DNA of 64,000 bases from Quercus robur. Taxonomy: Eukaryota > Streptophyta > Magnoliopsida > Fagales > Fagaceae. Under the pieces are notes generated by a model, which did no database searches, was not told the DNA's origin, and saw nothing but the letters and a program-made list of their open reading frames with translations. The stretch is taken from positions 95,744,862 through 95,808,861 of the forward strand of contig NC_065535.1 in assembly GCF_932294415.1 (NCBI RefSeq), read 5' to 3'. Shown piece after piece: positions 1 to 11,906 of this stretch (the first letter of the stretch is position 1; each line of letters opens with the position of its first letter). The translations under genes were made by a program, and so were the position numbers.

Positions 1-1560
1 AAACGATCTGACCTGTTTGACATGCATAATGTTATTTCATGCTAAACAATTTCCAATTTGAAAATTGTCCTCATCCTTTAGAGACTGAGCATTACTTTAT
101 TAGGTCTTCTCATTAAACATGGGTCCTAAAACTGTGATTTGGGGTATTTGTATATAAACCCATCGTGAGGTGAGAAGGTGCCATGACATATTTACTATGA
201 GGCAAATGGGTGTATTGGTATCTTGACAAGAAAGTATCTCTTATGCAAATGGCCACTTCATATAGTGGGGCCTACCATAAGAATGCGGATCCCATGCTTA
301 TGGGGCCACTTATTATTGCACACTTCGTAAACATTTCCTTTGAAATTGTATTTTGAAAACACAGTTCACAATTTTAATTGAAAAAACACAATTTTAATCT
401 ATGTGGCAGTATGTGTCAAGTGAGTGTGCGTTATCAGTGTGTAATAGTCATTATTTTTTCTTTCACGAAATTTTGTCATTTTGTGCTTTGTGGGATATTT
501 CAAGTGGGTGAAAAATAAAACATAGGTAAAATTCGCCTCCTCGGTCCACTTTTCACAATCCCTCAATTAGCTCCCCACTTAGGCCCAATCCTATTCTAAT
601 TAATTTTAGGCTTTAATTTTCTTCGCTATTTAAGCTCGTGAGCTGAAAATGGAACTTGATCGAGTGAAGGGTTGGGTACTTAATTAATTGGTTATAGTCC
701 TACAGATTATTCTTTTGGGGCCTCATAATAGAAAAGACTTTATATTTGTTGCCAAAAAAAAAAAAAAATACTCATACAATCATTCTTTCTATATCTCTAT
801 CATGCAACGGCGGAACCCCTTTTGAAATCCTCCCCCACCCTCATATGCTTTGTATAATTTAAAAAAAAAAAGAAAAGAAAAAAAAGGAGGTAGTTATAAG
901 TAAATTTTAGCTAATATCCCCAAAAATTTTAATTGTATATACTGCATTAACTTAAATGACTACTACATTTTTTTTTCCTCTTTCTCTGATCCTAACTCAT
1001 TAAATTAACCGAATATATTTAAGGTATATGTTCCTAAAAATAGATAGTTTATGTAAAGGACTAATGTATCATTTCCTCCTCTTATACTGTTATACCATAA
1101 GTAGCTCATTAAACCAAAGTATATTTAAGATATATGTTCATAGAAATGGAAAATAGATAACTAAATCTCTTTAATGGAAATCTTCCTTACTTTCCAAAAA
1201 GAACACTTTTTTTTAGTATAAAAAAAGGACTAACTTGATATAAATATTTTTATATTATAGAATAAAATAACATATGTTGAAATAAATATTTTTTTTCTTT
1301 GAATTTTAAAAATATTTTTATATATTTAACGTGGCCCTTTAGACAAAACAAGTATTGATATTCACAACTGGAATTTGGATAATGATTTGGCCGATTTAGC
1401 ACATAGTGTACACGTAATCAAATTACAAATGATTTCCACCCCTTATGAGAAAATTCTCAAGCAAAGGCTCACTTATACTCTCACCTAAAAGTGTTTGGTT
1501 GTCTATGCTATGCATCCACATTGTCAGGAAATAGAACAAACTTTGACCATGGAGCTAGAG
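1..1560. other. AT-rich intergenic DNA
   Basis: No open frame, splice pattern or repeat that I can name is visible. The stretch is AT-rich with several A or T homopolymers (near 750-770, 860-885 and 970). It ends shortly before a relic of an RRP42 exon. Confidence 0.6.
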
Positions 1561-1644
1561 CTAGAGCTTGTGTTTTTTTTTTTGGATATCCTCTTGGCAT
1601 CAAAGGGTACAAACTCTTTGATTTGGTCTACTTCATTTTGTCAC

Positions 1645-1800
1645 CTTTGTTAATGTAACTATGACAGGGATATCTGATCTATAAAACTGCAGAAATTCTC
1701 ATCGATCTCTAATGTCAACCTTTGGTTGCTCATCGATCGCCCAATGCACCAACTGAGCTGCAACATGAACCCCTGGGATGCTTGTATTGTTCAAAGTAGC
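1645..1800 (-). pseudogene. RRP42: RRP42 exon relic (exosome subunit fragment)
   Basis: Read on the minus strand, this matches exon 6 of the longer RRP42 pseudogene at 21346-21489. Shared peptide pieces include NNTSIP near the start and [10 protein letters not shown] at the end, followed by a GT donor at the same place. RRP42 is a ring subunit of the RNA exosome, which processes and degrades RNA. The copy is broken: small insertions shift the frame in the middle and a stop follows the acidic IRDR segment. No neighbouring exon survives; the upstream side runs straight into a TRIM-like element. It is an isolated exon relic, not a gene. Confidence 0.7.
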
Positions 1801-1834
1801 CTTCAGGAACAACGAACAACAGTAATAAGATACA

Positions 1835-2209
1835 TACCTCAAAAGGACTAGCCCAGTTCAACCTAGTAAATACCCGATGTGGGACTTATCACACACCCAC
1901 ACACATCATACAATCAATCAAATTGGAGCATCACAATCTCCCCCACTTAAATCCCTAACATCCTCGTTAGGGCCCACTTTGTGAGGTAGGGTCTCTGAGC
2001 CCACATGGGATTATCGGGCCGGCTCTGATATCATATGTAACGACTCAAGGAAAAGCGCTAGCCACATATGCGCTATACCTCAAAAGGACTAGTCACAATT
2101 GAGACTCCTTGTAGTTGTTAATAAAGCCCAGATCAACCCAGTAAATACCCGATGTGGAACTCATCACACACCCACACACATCATACAATCAATCAAATTG
2201 GGCATCACA
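1835..2209 (-). mobile_element. TRIM-like small LTR retrotransposon, left LTR truncated
   Basis: Two similar terminal blocks (left 1835-1935, right 2036-2209) share long stretches, including the run of CACACACCCACACACATCA. Both end in GCATCACA, and the right one begins TGTAACGACTC. Between them are only about 100 bp. On the minus strand these read as a primer-binding site of the initiator-Met type (TGATATCAGAGCC, plus 2021-2033) and a polypurine tract next to the left repeat (plus 1936-1948). There is no coding capacity. The left LTR lacks its first 60 or so bases and an internal segment, so the element is partly deleted. Confidence 0.65.
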
Positions 2210-2520
2210 GTTTAAATTGCCTCTAATCATGAAACTTGGGTAGTCATGACTCATGAGAAACAATGGTATTTTTGGTCATTTGAAAAGTGAACACAAAGAG
2301 GAGAATCCTAATTCTCACTATAGGATTAAAAATAGATAATTAGATATAGATATAAATATACACTCCTAGGAGAATACTATATATTAAAAAAAAAAAAACT
2401 GTGTTTCAGTCCAAAAATTATACTATTTTTCTCTCCATGGAGTATGTATTTCTAAGATTCTTTTCCCCCTAACAATGTAGCAAATTTGTTAGTAAGTGAT
2501 AAATATATATATATATATAA
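2210..2520. other. Intergenic, no gene seen
   Basis: AT-rich spacer with a short A-run and an (AT)n tract near 2503-2520. Nothing codes. Confidence 0.5.
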
Positions 2521-3600
2521 TGTTGAACTATGACACCTGTGGACGACTAAATTTCTCAGTTTGAAATAAGTCAAACAAGTGAAATAATTTCACCAATGTG
2601 AATTTGTATTGATGATTGTGTGGTACAATTCTCTATGATTACAAAAGAGTTATCCTCTGATTCGATCTCCTTAAAAGACTTGTTGATTGGATTTGTAGTA
2701 ATGTGATTTTGATTCGAACACCCAATGTACTTCAATTTGGCTGAAGAATGGATCGAAGATCTTTGGAACAAAATTACAATGAATCTCTGGCTATGAGCTT
2801 GTTGGAAATCCCTTATTCTTCACGTTCTTCGTGTTCTTCGTGCGTTCTTCGTCTTCGAAGGTTTGTGGTGGAAGTTCTTCGGTGCTTTAGAGGCTTGATT
2901 TCATTGAACTTCACTGATTTGTGATTTCTTGAGGTTTCTGGAGGCTTTTGAGCTTGATTCCAGTGAACTTTAAGATCTAAGAAGATGATTTGGATGATTC
3001 CTCTTCGAATGTTCTTTGTATTTGAAGGTTTGTGGCGGAAGTTCTTCAGGGCTTTGGAGGCTTGAATCCGTAGAGTTTCACTGATTTGTGATTTTATGAT
3101 GTTTTCGGACCTTTGAGCTTGATTCCCGCAAACTTTTGGATCTAGGCAGATGGTTTGGATGATTCTGCTTCAAATGTTCTCCGATTTTGGGGTTGAAGTT
3201 CTTGAAGTTCTTGGAGCCTTCAGGGCTTGATTCCAGCAGAGCTTTTTCACTTCTGAATCTTGGTCCTCCTAAATGTCTTAGGAAGGCTTCTATTTATAGG
3301 AGTTTTGGGGGTGGGTGAACGACATGTAGCGGAGTCTGATTGGTGACACATGTCACAGCCTGATTGGTCTGCTTATGTCATCGCTTACACATACTGGACT
3401 GCTTGTGTCATCGCTTACACGTACGCTGATGCGTGATTGGTTTTTACATGACACTTGGCAAATTTCCTTTGGCTTTTGAATAGTGATAGCAAAACCTAGC
3501 AGCAATACATGGTGCTTTGTAATTGGCTGTATTTTGTGGACTTGGTAATGTGACGTGTCAGCTTGTGATAAGTCGAGAATTTTCCCTCTCTACAACACCT
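2521..3600 (-). mobile_element. LTR-like block with internal tandem repeats
   Basis: On the minus strand there is a clear TATA sequence (CCTATAAATAG, plus 3290-3300). Downstream of it lie two and a half copies of a repeat of about 165 bp (2851-3020, 3021-3184, partial 3185-3260), built around GGTTTGTGG.GGAAGTTCTTC and CACTGATTTGTGATTT. A core promoter followed by repeats without a reading frame looks like an LTR or a retroelement leader. No partner LTR, primer site or target duplication was found, so this could be a solo LTR or another non-coding transcription unit. Confidence 0.4.
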
Positions 3601-5156
3601 ACAAACCACTTCTTTCAAGCCGTAAAAACATAAGCTTGGTGCATTTGGTACAACTTTTAAAAAAACCAAAAACAAAAATTTAACGAGTTTGTAATATTTG
3701 ATGAAATTACTGCATATGATACACCTGTAAATAACTACTTTCAAGCTTAGTAACTACAAAATGAGATCCTGGAATTTTTGGAAGTTAGGAAATTTCTAAG
3801 AGAATTAAACTATTATAATATGATATCTTTGCTGTCCTAATTGTAGAGTTACATGACAAACGAAACCTGAAAATGATTTTTTTTTTAAAAAAACCTCAAA
3901 ATGAACTGAGGTTTAATTTATGGGCAAAGCTATCAAACAGTAGTGGGTTATAAGCTTGTGTTTCAGATATATATATATATATATATATATAATCAATATT
4001 TCTTTTTAAAAAAATGGTATATATAATCAATTATGTCTTGGTCCTATTTTCAATGTTATCTATGATAATAATCTTGTGTTTGTGGCAAGATGTATTAATC
4101 CTGTTTATGGCCTTGTCAACTGGTTGACATATTCTCAAAATCACAACCTCCACATAAGGAGAGGAAGCACAAATTGTTGGGTAAAACAAGCACAAATTTA
4201 TTGGAAGAGGTGGTGAATAATAGCATATTTGGACTATATTAGTATATTCTAGAGAAGAAATTGCATTGGTATATTATAAAGAAGAAATTGCATTGTTGGT
4301 AATAATACCAGAGGAGGGGTCTAAAGGAGCCATTGTAGTGTGAACTTTAGGTATAATATTTTTAGAATTTTAGTTTCCTATGAATTTTCTACCCTTACGT
4401 AATATATTAACTTGTTCTTTTTATTAAAAGAAGGAGGTATGGGATTGGAGGAATCCAATATCAATGTAATACAATAATTCGTTATATTAATTAATAGAAG
4501 AAGAAATAGGATCAGGTGATATTTTTCGATTTTTTATCTTTTATTTTTATGATGCACCAAACCGTTAAATATAGCACTTGGACTTCACTATAAAAAATAA
4601 TAATAATCATGAATACCTTATTTCTGTAATGTCTGCGCAATATTTTTATATATACTCATAAATTTTATATATAAAGTAAAACTAAAATCATTATCAATTT
4701 TAATTACTATAAATTGATATAGTAATGAATATGCTAATCAATTTTACTAAAATTATTCTTTATTCTAGTCTTTTCTGTAGGGTTTTTTTTCAGGCGAATT
4801 GAATGCCTTTCTGTGTTGATTCTTCCTCTATTTATAGAAAGAGGAGCTCAAAGACTTGGAGTTCCAACAAAACTCTTCCATTTCAAAGTTATTTAATTCA
4901 TATTTGTGCATTAAAGTTCAAAATGATAAGATAGAAGTGCAAATTGGAAAACTAAACAAAACAGTTAATTTTGGGCATTCAAAGGCTACAGTGCTGATCT
5001 ATAGAGGAACCTTGCACATAGAAACTAAGGATTGATTAGTTGTGGTTATTTCCTACAAGTAATGGTTTCTGCTTCAAATGCACTGACTTTGAAGCTATGA
5101 ATTCAATTCTGGAAAGGCCTTCTTGGCACTTTCAGAACAAGCACTTTAGTCTTGAA
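3601..5156. other. Intergenic, no gene seen
   Basis: AT-rich, with an (AT)n microsatellite near 3968-3992. No supported exon. The last 370 bases lead into the tandem duplication that follows. Confidence 0.5.
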
Positions 5157-6072
5157 GAAATGGCATCCAGCTATGACCTTATCCAAGGAAGAGCTGTGCA
5201 AAATCCTATTTGGCTTTAGCTCCAATAAAACCTTGAAAGTACTGAAATGAAACACGGCCTAGTTACATAGCTCTTCCTGTTGGTAAGCCATTACATGCTG
5301 ATACAATTTCTGAGTCCAAGTCTCCAAGAACAGAATCAACTTTGCCAGAATTCGTATAGATGATCTTACTCAGATTACTACTGTCATCAATACACAGAAT
5401 AGTGAAGAGGTTGAAAGGTTGGCACTGGCACCAGTCAGTCAAAGTTGGAAACAATTTGGCCTTCTCAAAGCAGGCACTACCGCAGTAGCTTCTACTGTGG
5501 GAGAATTTAGTTCTTGTATTTACTGGTATTGATGAGGTACTCTGGCTAATTCATGACTAAAAAAATTTTATGAGCTTATCTGCTTAACTTTTTCTAGGTG
5601 TTTTTGTGTCTGCTCCCATGATGTTTTTCATGTTATCTTTGTAAACAATCTTCATTTGACCTTTTATTGTGTCTCATCTTCTGCTTCAATTACGGTCTAA
5701 AAGTACACCTGTAACTTTCTTTTACTTTTTAGTTCATGTCTTTAATAATGTTAGATGGGGAAATGTGAGTAGGAGTCATTTTGTTCATTTGTATTTTTTC
5801 AGTAAAAAAAAAAATGTATAAAACAATGAAAATGCCTCAGAAATCATGAATAGAAAAATATTGATGGTTCAAAATTTCTGTTGCCATCATGAAGGGGATA
5901 AACTCATAAAAGATAGGTACAAAAAAGAAAAAAAATACTTAGTTTATCTATTAGAAAGTGATGATCATACAAGCCAAGGGACTGGCTCAAAAATTGTTGG
6001 AATATTGTATCTATAACACACAAGCTGACATTCAAATGAAGATAGAAGTTTATCTTCTTTATTCAAATGAAG
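5157..6072. repeat. Tandem duplication, copy 1
   Basis: This 0.9 kb segment starts AAATGGCATC.AGCTATGA and recurs directly at 6073. The copies share AACACGGCCTAGTTACATAG, TTCTAGGTGT.TTTGTGTCT and the CTATTAGAAAGTGA segment near the end, with scattered substitutions and small indels. The short frames in it are poorly preserved between copies and I assign no gene. Confidence 0.8.
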
Positions 6073-7125
6073 AAATGGCATCTAGCTATGAGCCTCTGAC
6101 CTTATCCAAGAAAAGAGCTATACAAAATTCTATTTGGCTTTAGCTTTAATTAAACCTTGAAAGTATTGAAATGAAACACGGCCTAGTTACATAGCTCTTG
6201 CTGTTGGTAAGCCATTACATGCAGATACAATTTATGAGTCCAAGTCACCAAGAACAGAATCAGCTTTGCCAGAATTTGTATAGATGATCTTACTCAGATT
6301 ACTACTGTCCTCAATTCACAGAATAGTGAAGAGGTTAAAAGGTTGGCACCAGTCAGTCAAGTTTAAAAGCAATTTGGACTTCCCAAAGCAGGCAGTAGCT
6401 TCTACTGAGGCAGAAACTAGTTGTGTACTGGTATTGATGAGGTACTCTGGTAATCCATGACTAAATTTTTTTATTATCTTATCTGGTTTACTTTTTCTAG
6501 GTGTATTTGTGTCTCTTACCTTTTCATTTGACCTTTTATTTTGTCTCATCATCTGCTTCAATTACTGTCTAAAATTTCACCACCTGTAACTTTCTTTACT
6601 TTTTAGTGCATGTCTTTAGTAATCTTAGATGGGGAAATGCGAGCATGAGTCTTTTTGTTTAGTTATTGTAAGGTTGAATTTATTCAACCATCTAATTGGC
6701 TTTATTCCGTGCCAAATTTGCTTGTAATTCAGCATTTAGTAACCCTGTATGTAGGTGGGATTGTTGTAAGGGTAGTGAGTGAGATAGTGTGAAGATTGCT
6801 CAAGAGTGTGCAAGAAAACAGAGTGTCGCGGCTGGGACTCGCGGCTGGACTCGCGGCTTCAACCCGCCAGAAGATGCACACGTGCCAAGCATGCTGGAAG
6901 ATGAACAGTCATGCTAGCTGGAGCACTACAGGACAAAACAGGACAACTGGCCATACGGTTAACTCGCGACTGGAACTCGCGACTTAGTCAAGCCGCGAGG
7001 TCAAGCCGCGAGCCACCCCTGTTTTGGAAAAACCTGACGTTTCGCATTCCTCTTCACTCCAGTATAAATACCCTTTTAACCCACGTTTGAAAGAGAGCTT
7101 CCAGAGAGAATTTTGAGAGAGAAAC

Positions 7126-8235
7126 TGAAAGTTCAAAAACGTGTACAAAAACACTTTTGAACGTTTAGACCCCCAAAAACCAATTTAATCAACACACGCA
7201 AAATGTTAAACAATAGTGTGCGGAAACTTAACATATGCTATAACATGGTATTGATTAAACAACTATCTAAGCCACAACAAAATACACCACAGCAGATAAT
7301 GTAAAGGCAGAGATAGAGAGGAAGGAAGATGCAAACACAGCGATAACACCAGATATGTTATCGAAGAGGAAACCGAAGACCTCGGCGAAAAACCTCTTCG
7401 CCGCCCTCCAAGCGGTAATCAATCCACTAGAAAATACAGTTGGGATACAAGGACAGCAATAGACCCTCCAAGCCTAATCTACCCAATGCACCTAAGCCCT
7501 CCAAGCTTCTTGCTCCAACGAGGTTGCGCCGAACCTTTTTCTTTTCTAGCTTTCCGGATTCCGCTACTACACCGTAGCATCAACCAATAAATATTGGCTC
7601 CTTCCTAACTGCTTCCCAGAACTCCAAACGACTGTCTCACAGAGATGATAATGGTGAGAACCAGGTTTGGTATAATGGCCTCTCAAGGATTTGACAATGG
7701 AGAGGAAGAGAGTGAGGGAATTTGATGAGACTCTAAGGTAGAGATTGTGGGTGAAACAATCTGGTTTTTCTTTAGGGTTTCTCTCTCAAAATTCTCTCTG
7801 GAAGCTCTCTTTCAATCGTGGGTTAAAAGGGTATTTATACTGAAGAGGAGTGGAATGCGAAACGTCAGGTTTTTCCAAAACAGGGGTGGCTCGCGGCTTG
7901 ACCTCGCGGCTTGACTAAGTCGCGAGTTCCAGTCGCGAGTTAACCGTATGGCCAGTTGTCCTGTTTTGTCCTGTAGTGCTCCAGCTAGCATGACTGTTCA
8001 TCTTCCAGCATGCTTGGCACATGTGCAGATCTTGGCGGGTTGAAGCCGCGAGTCCAGCCGCGAGTCCCAGCCGCGACACTCTGTTTTCTTGCACACTCTT
8101 GAGCAATCTTCACACTATCTCACTCACTACCCTTACAACAATCCCACCTAAATACAGGGTTACTAAATGCTGAATTACAAGCAAATTTGGCACGGAATAA
8201 AGCCAATTAGATGGTTGAATAAATTCAACCTTACA
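7126..8235 (-). repeat. 3' LTR of the gag-only element
   Basis: 1110 bp, TGAAAG...CTTACA on the plus strand. Its TATA box reads TATAAATAC on the minus strand (plus 7831-7840). The U3 part carries repeated CGCGAG and CCGCGA motifs (7888-8078). Confidence 0.9.
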
Positions 8236-8248
8236 ATCTCCCCCTTTG
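8236..8248 (-). other. Polypurine tract of the gag-only element
   Basis: The minus strand reads AAAGGGGGAGAT directly before the 3' LTR, the usual priming site for plus-strand cDNA. Confidence 0.8.
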
Positions 8249-9504
8249 GCTATTCCGTGACAAAACCCTAAAACAGACTCTAGACTTAACATGTGAGTTG
8301 GGAACAGTTGATCAAAACTCACTCACACCTAATTCTAGAAGCTGTGAAGCACTTGAATCATATGAACATAAACTCCTGAAACACAACAATACACCATGAT
8401 CATTGTAAGCAGAAAATTATAAATGCATATGAAACAGGCAAAAAGAGATCAAGCATAAGATGGAGTTAATGAACAAACCATGGCTTGATCAACCAAGTGA
8501 ACACCACAAAGTAGTGATCACAGTGTTCATTCACACTTGGAATGAACACAAAGACATACAAGTTAACAAGCACAAGGCAAGACACTTGTATGCTCAACAC
8601 TCAACCAATGCATAGCACACATGGCATATGCATCTAGGAACAATCCTACAAGGGCACAAGAGTAACAGTACATAAACCACAATGCAGAACATTTAGATTT
8701 AAAATACTGATTTCAACATAGCATAAAGGCTGCACTTAAGCATGGTACATACCATAAAGCCTACAAAACTATGCATAAAACAAAAACCCTAAAAGCTTAC
8801 AAAAGCATATGGGTACAAACACATTATATTGAATAAAAACTTAAACAATATAAACTAAAAGTGCTTAAAATTTCTCCCATTCAAAGTGATGATAAGCTGT
8901 GATGCACTTGGAACATATTTATACTTGTACCCTGAAACACTTGCACAAAACACATTAGACCCTCAAGGTAAAGCAAGTAATAAATGACAAGTATAATATA
9001 ACAAGTATAGAAATGGCTATAATGATCACATAGCAAAGCAAATGATCATCTGAACATGCATTTAATGAAGCATAATAGCATAGGGATAAATGCATGTCCA
9101 AAGCACAAACATGATGCAATGAGAACAACAAAGCATAACTCAAAGCATCATAAAGCCAACAAGAAAACAAATAGAACAAGGTTTTCTAGTTAACACAATG
9201 TCTTCTCCCCCTTGGTATATGCATCTCCCCTATGGAATATCTCTCCCCCTACAAATGTGCATGAGAAATAGAATTTCTCCCCCTAAGGATGTGCACAAGA
9301 GTCATATAGAAATGACAAAATACTCCGAAACATACTCTAGAGTATACTCTCCCCCTTTTTGTCAGGAATAGACAAAGGGTCAAGAAGAAACGAGGGCAAG
9401 ATATGAAGGTATGAACAATGCTAATGATGCATGAGGGGAAAAAAGAAAAAAAAATTTTTTTTTTTTTTTTAAAAACAACTTTGAAAATAACCCTCAATAT
9501 GCAA

Positions 9505-9780
9505 AACACGCGATTTTCGCGACTGAGTTAAGTCGCCAGGGCAAGCCGCCAAAACGCTCAAAGACAAAATTTTGAAAAATTTTCTAAGTGTTTTTCGCGA
9601 CTGAAGGGTCTACCCGCGAGGGAGTCGCGAGCTGAGCCGCCAAAATCTCTGAGTAACCCTCGCGACTGGACCTTCCACTCACGAACAAGTTGCCAAAAAA
9701 GACCCGCGAAGACGCGACTGAGTCTCGCTACTTGACTTACCCGCGACTGAGTCGCCAAAACAGGGCAAAACAGGGTTTCT
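9505..9780. repeat. Cluster of CGCGAC / GTCGCC motifs inside the element
   Basis: Short GC-rich words (CGCGACTGA, GAGTCGC, AGTCGCCA, GCCGCCAAAA) recur many times in an otherwise AT-rich internal region. Several form small palindromes such as GCGACTGAGTCGC. The same words occur in the LTR U3. No frame is conserved through them. Confidence 0.6.
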
Positions 9781-10807
9781 TGAAAAATTTCAGATTTTTT
9801 AACAAAATACTTTCCAAAAACACCTAAAACACTCAAAAATCTTTTTGGCTTGAATTAACAAAGATTGAGCATGTGAAAACACATTTCATCAAGTACAATC
9901 ACACAAATGAATATGGCATTTATTGAACATAAACTTGTGTGTTGTGTGTGGATATCAACAATGAAATAGTCCTTGGTCTAATGTGAAGTTTCAATGATCA
10001 ATTCAACCAAGGCATACACAATTAGCACTAGATCATGTGACCAATCTCAATTATAGAAATATGAATATATGACCTCCCACACAACTTGATAACATAACTT
10101 GGAGCTTTTCATTTGACTCCACTAACAATCATAACATTTGATCTTTTTGATCTATTGAGGCAATCATCTCTCATTGTGAGAGGGATAGACAACATTTTTC
10201 TTTGAAGAACAGGCCTTTGGCCTTTTTGAAAGAAATTTCACTTTTAATATAAGGTCGCTTACCCTTTTTCCTAGTCAAATACTAGAATGTGCGACAGGCT
10301 TTTGCAGCTCAATATCTCTTTTCATTTGGAGATTTACATTTGGTGAGCTCTTTTTAGCAAAAAAAAATAAAAAGTGGGAAGATATATAGACACAAGTCTA
10401 TGCATGTCTCAAGATCAACATAACCATTCACTAATCATTCATGACAAGTTTGAAGATCTATTTACAACAATCACATAGATTTCAAGATTTCTTCCACAGT
10501 GATATGAGTGCAAAGAAACAAGCAATGCTCGAAAATGCACAAAGCCATTAGCACAAAGGTACAAGGCAAAACAAGTTTTGAGACAAAACTCAACAACGTC
10601 GATCAAGCTTTTTGATTTTCTACTTTTTATGTGGTTTTGGATTTTTACACACACAAACCAAAGACATAAAAGTAAGATCAAAACAAAAACAAAACAATGC
10701 ATATAAAGATATGCATGATGCACAAATGCATGACAATGAAGCATCTAATGCATGAAGGGTCCTACAAAGATCGAAAGAATTAGATCAAGGACCAAAGGAG
10801 CAAAAGC

Positions 10808-11830
10808 TCAACCAGAGGAACCCTTCCTCATCCAAACAGAACAATTGTTTGGAATGAGTGTCTCATGAGAAGTGAGACGAGGGTTGGAAGAATGAGAACC
10901 GGAGATGCACATAGACAAGGAGTTAAGAGCATTAAACACTTTCTTTAACAACATGCCATTATCACTCAAATCCGGTTTATCCTTTTTAGCACAACTTCCA
11001 AGAAGCTCAAGTTTTTCTTTTCTTTTGATTCTTTTAAAAGCATGAAACTTAGAGCATTGAGGTCTTAGATGACCAAAGGCACCACAATGGTGACACACAA
11101 TGTGTTTAGGTCCACTAGGCCTTTTGGGAAGGGATCTAGCAATATGGTTTTGTTCTCTCTTCAACTTATGACATTGAGGTTTTATATGACCAGTCACACC
11201 ACAATGGTGGCAAGTTGGAACAAACTTAGATCCATCCAGAGCCTTAGGTTGAGACCTAAACAGAGGCTTTGACTTAACAGCCTTTCTCTCCACATTTTGA
11301 TTTCTTTTATGTGGAGGAATGTACACCGATTTGTCCTTTAAGGTAGAACACACACTAGGCACAAAATCGGGTATCACAACATGATTGCAACAAATATTTT
11401 CATCCTTTTTAACAATAGGTTCAGCAATCAAACACTTGGCATGCATCTTAAGAGATTCATTTTCACATTTAAGATCATCAACAAGTTTGTTAGACAAAAC
11501 AAGTTTAGCATCCAAGTCCATATTCAAACATTCAAACTCTTTCAGCTTTTCAAGAGAAATTTCAGCAAGTTTTTTATATTTCTCAACCAATTTGTTGGAT
11601 TCATTGAGCTTAGCAATCAAATCATCCTTTTCACAAAATAACTTGCTCAAATTCTTTTGAAACTTCTTAGCATTTTTCTTCAAGAGTTTGTCAACAACAC
11701 CCATGGATTCAATTAACATGTCATCACAATTATGAGGATTAGCACTCATAGAGACATTTTCACAAACACGTGGCATGTTACATTCATCACCAACCAAATC
11801 ATGCAAAGAGGCATACAAAGCACAATCCAT
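10808..11830 (-). CDS. Gag-like protein with two zinc knuckles
   Basis: An open frame of 340 codons from an ATG (MDCALYASLHDL) placed about 60 bp after the primer-binding site. The frame stays open upstream into the LTR, but that part precedes the primer site, so I prefer the internal start. Residues of roughly 55-150 are rich in K, L and E and look coiled-coil forming. Two CX2CX4HX4C zinc knuckles (CHHCGVTGHIKPQC and CHHCGAFGHLRPQC, about 45 residues apart) mark a nucleocapsid region. In Copia elements such a protein packages element RNA in cytoplasmic particles. No aspartic protease site follows, and the frame stops cleanly. The gag core fold before the coiled coil was not recognised. It may be expressed, because the LTRs are nearly identical. 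Confidence 0.8.
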   Translation of the reverse strand: MDCALYASLHDLVGDECNMPRVCENVSMSANPHNCDDMLIESMGVVDKLLKKNAKKFQKNLSKLFCEKDDLIAKLNESNKLVEKYKKLAEISLEKLKEFECLNMDLDAKLVLSNKLVDDLKCENESLKMHAKCLIAEPIVKKDENICCNHVVIPDFVPSVCSTLKDKSVYIPPHKRNQNVERKAVKSKPLFRSQPKALDGSKFVPTCHHCGVTGHIKPQCHKLKREQNHIARSLPKRPSGPKHIVCHHCGAFGHLRPQCSKFHAFKRIKRKEKLELLGSCAKKDKPDLSDNGMLLKKVFNALNSLSMCISGSHSSNPRLTSHETLIPNNCSVWMRKGSSG

Positions 11831-11889
11831 GGCAAATAAACAAAAGGGGTCAAGGATCACACTTAGGTATTTAAACCACAATAAGTGTA

Positions 11890-11904
11890 CCCGCTCTGAT
11901 ACCA
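11890..11904 (-). other. Primer-binding site (initiator tRNA-Met type)
   Basis: The minus strand reads TGGTATCAGAGCGGG two bases after the 5' LTR end. This is the standard Copia primer site complementary to the 3' end of plant initiator tRNA-Met. Confidence 0.9.
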
Positions 11905-11906
11905 AT

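Noticed and set aside
5085..5220. A possible coding exon (ILERPSWHFQNKHF) before the first tandem unit
   Set aside because: It slightly recalls DUF4283-type proteins of LINE-rich genomes, but the frame is short, has no supported start or splice site, and only its end recurs in copy 2.
11069..11660. Plus-strand frames opposite the gag
   Set aside because: Shadows of the minus-strand gag frame; no codon pattern or motif of their own.
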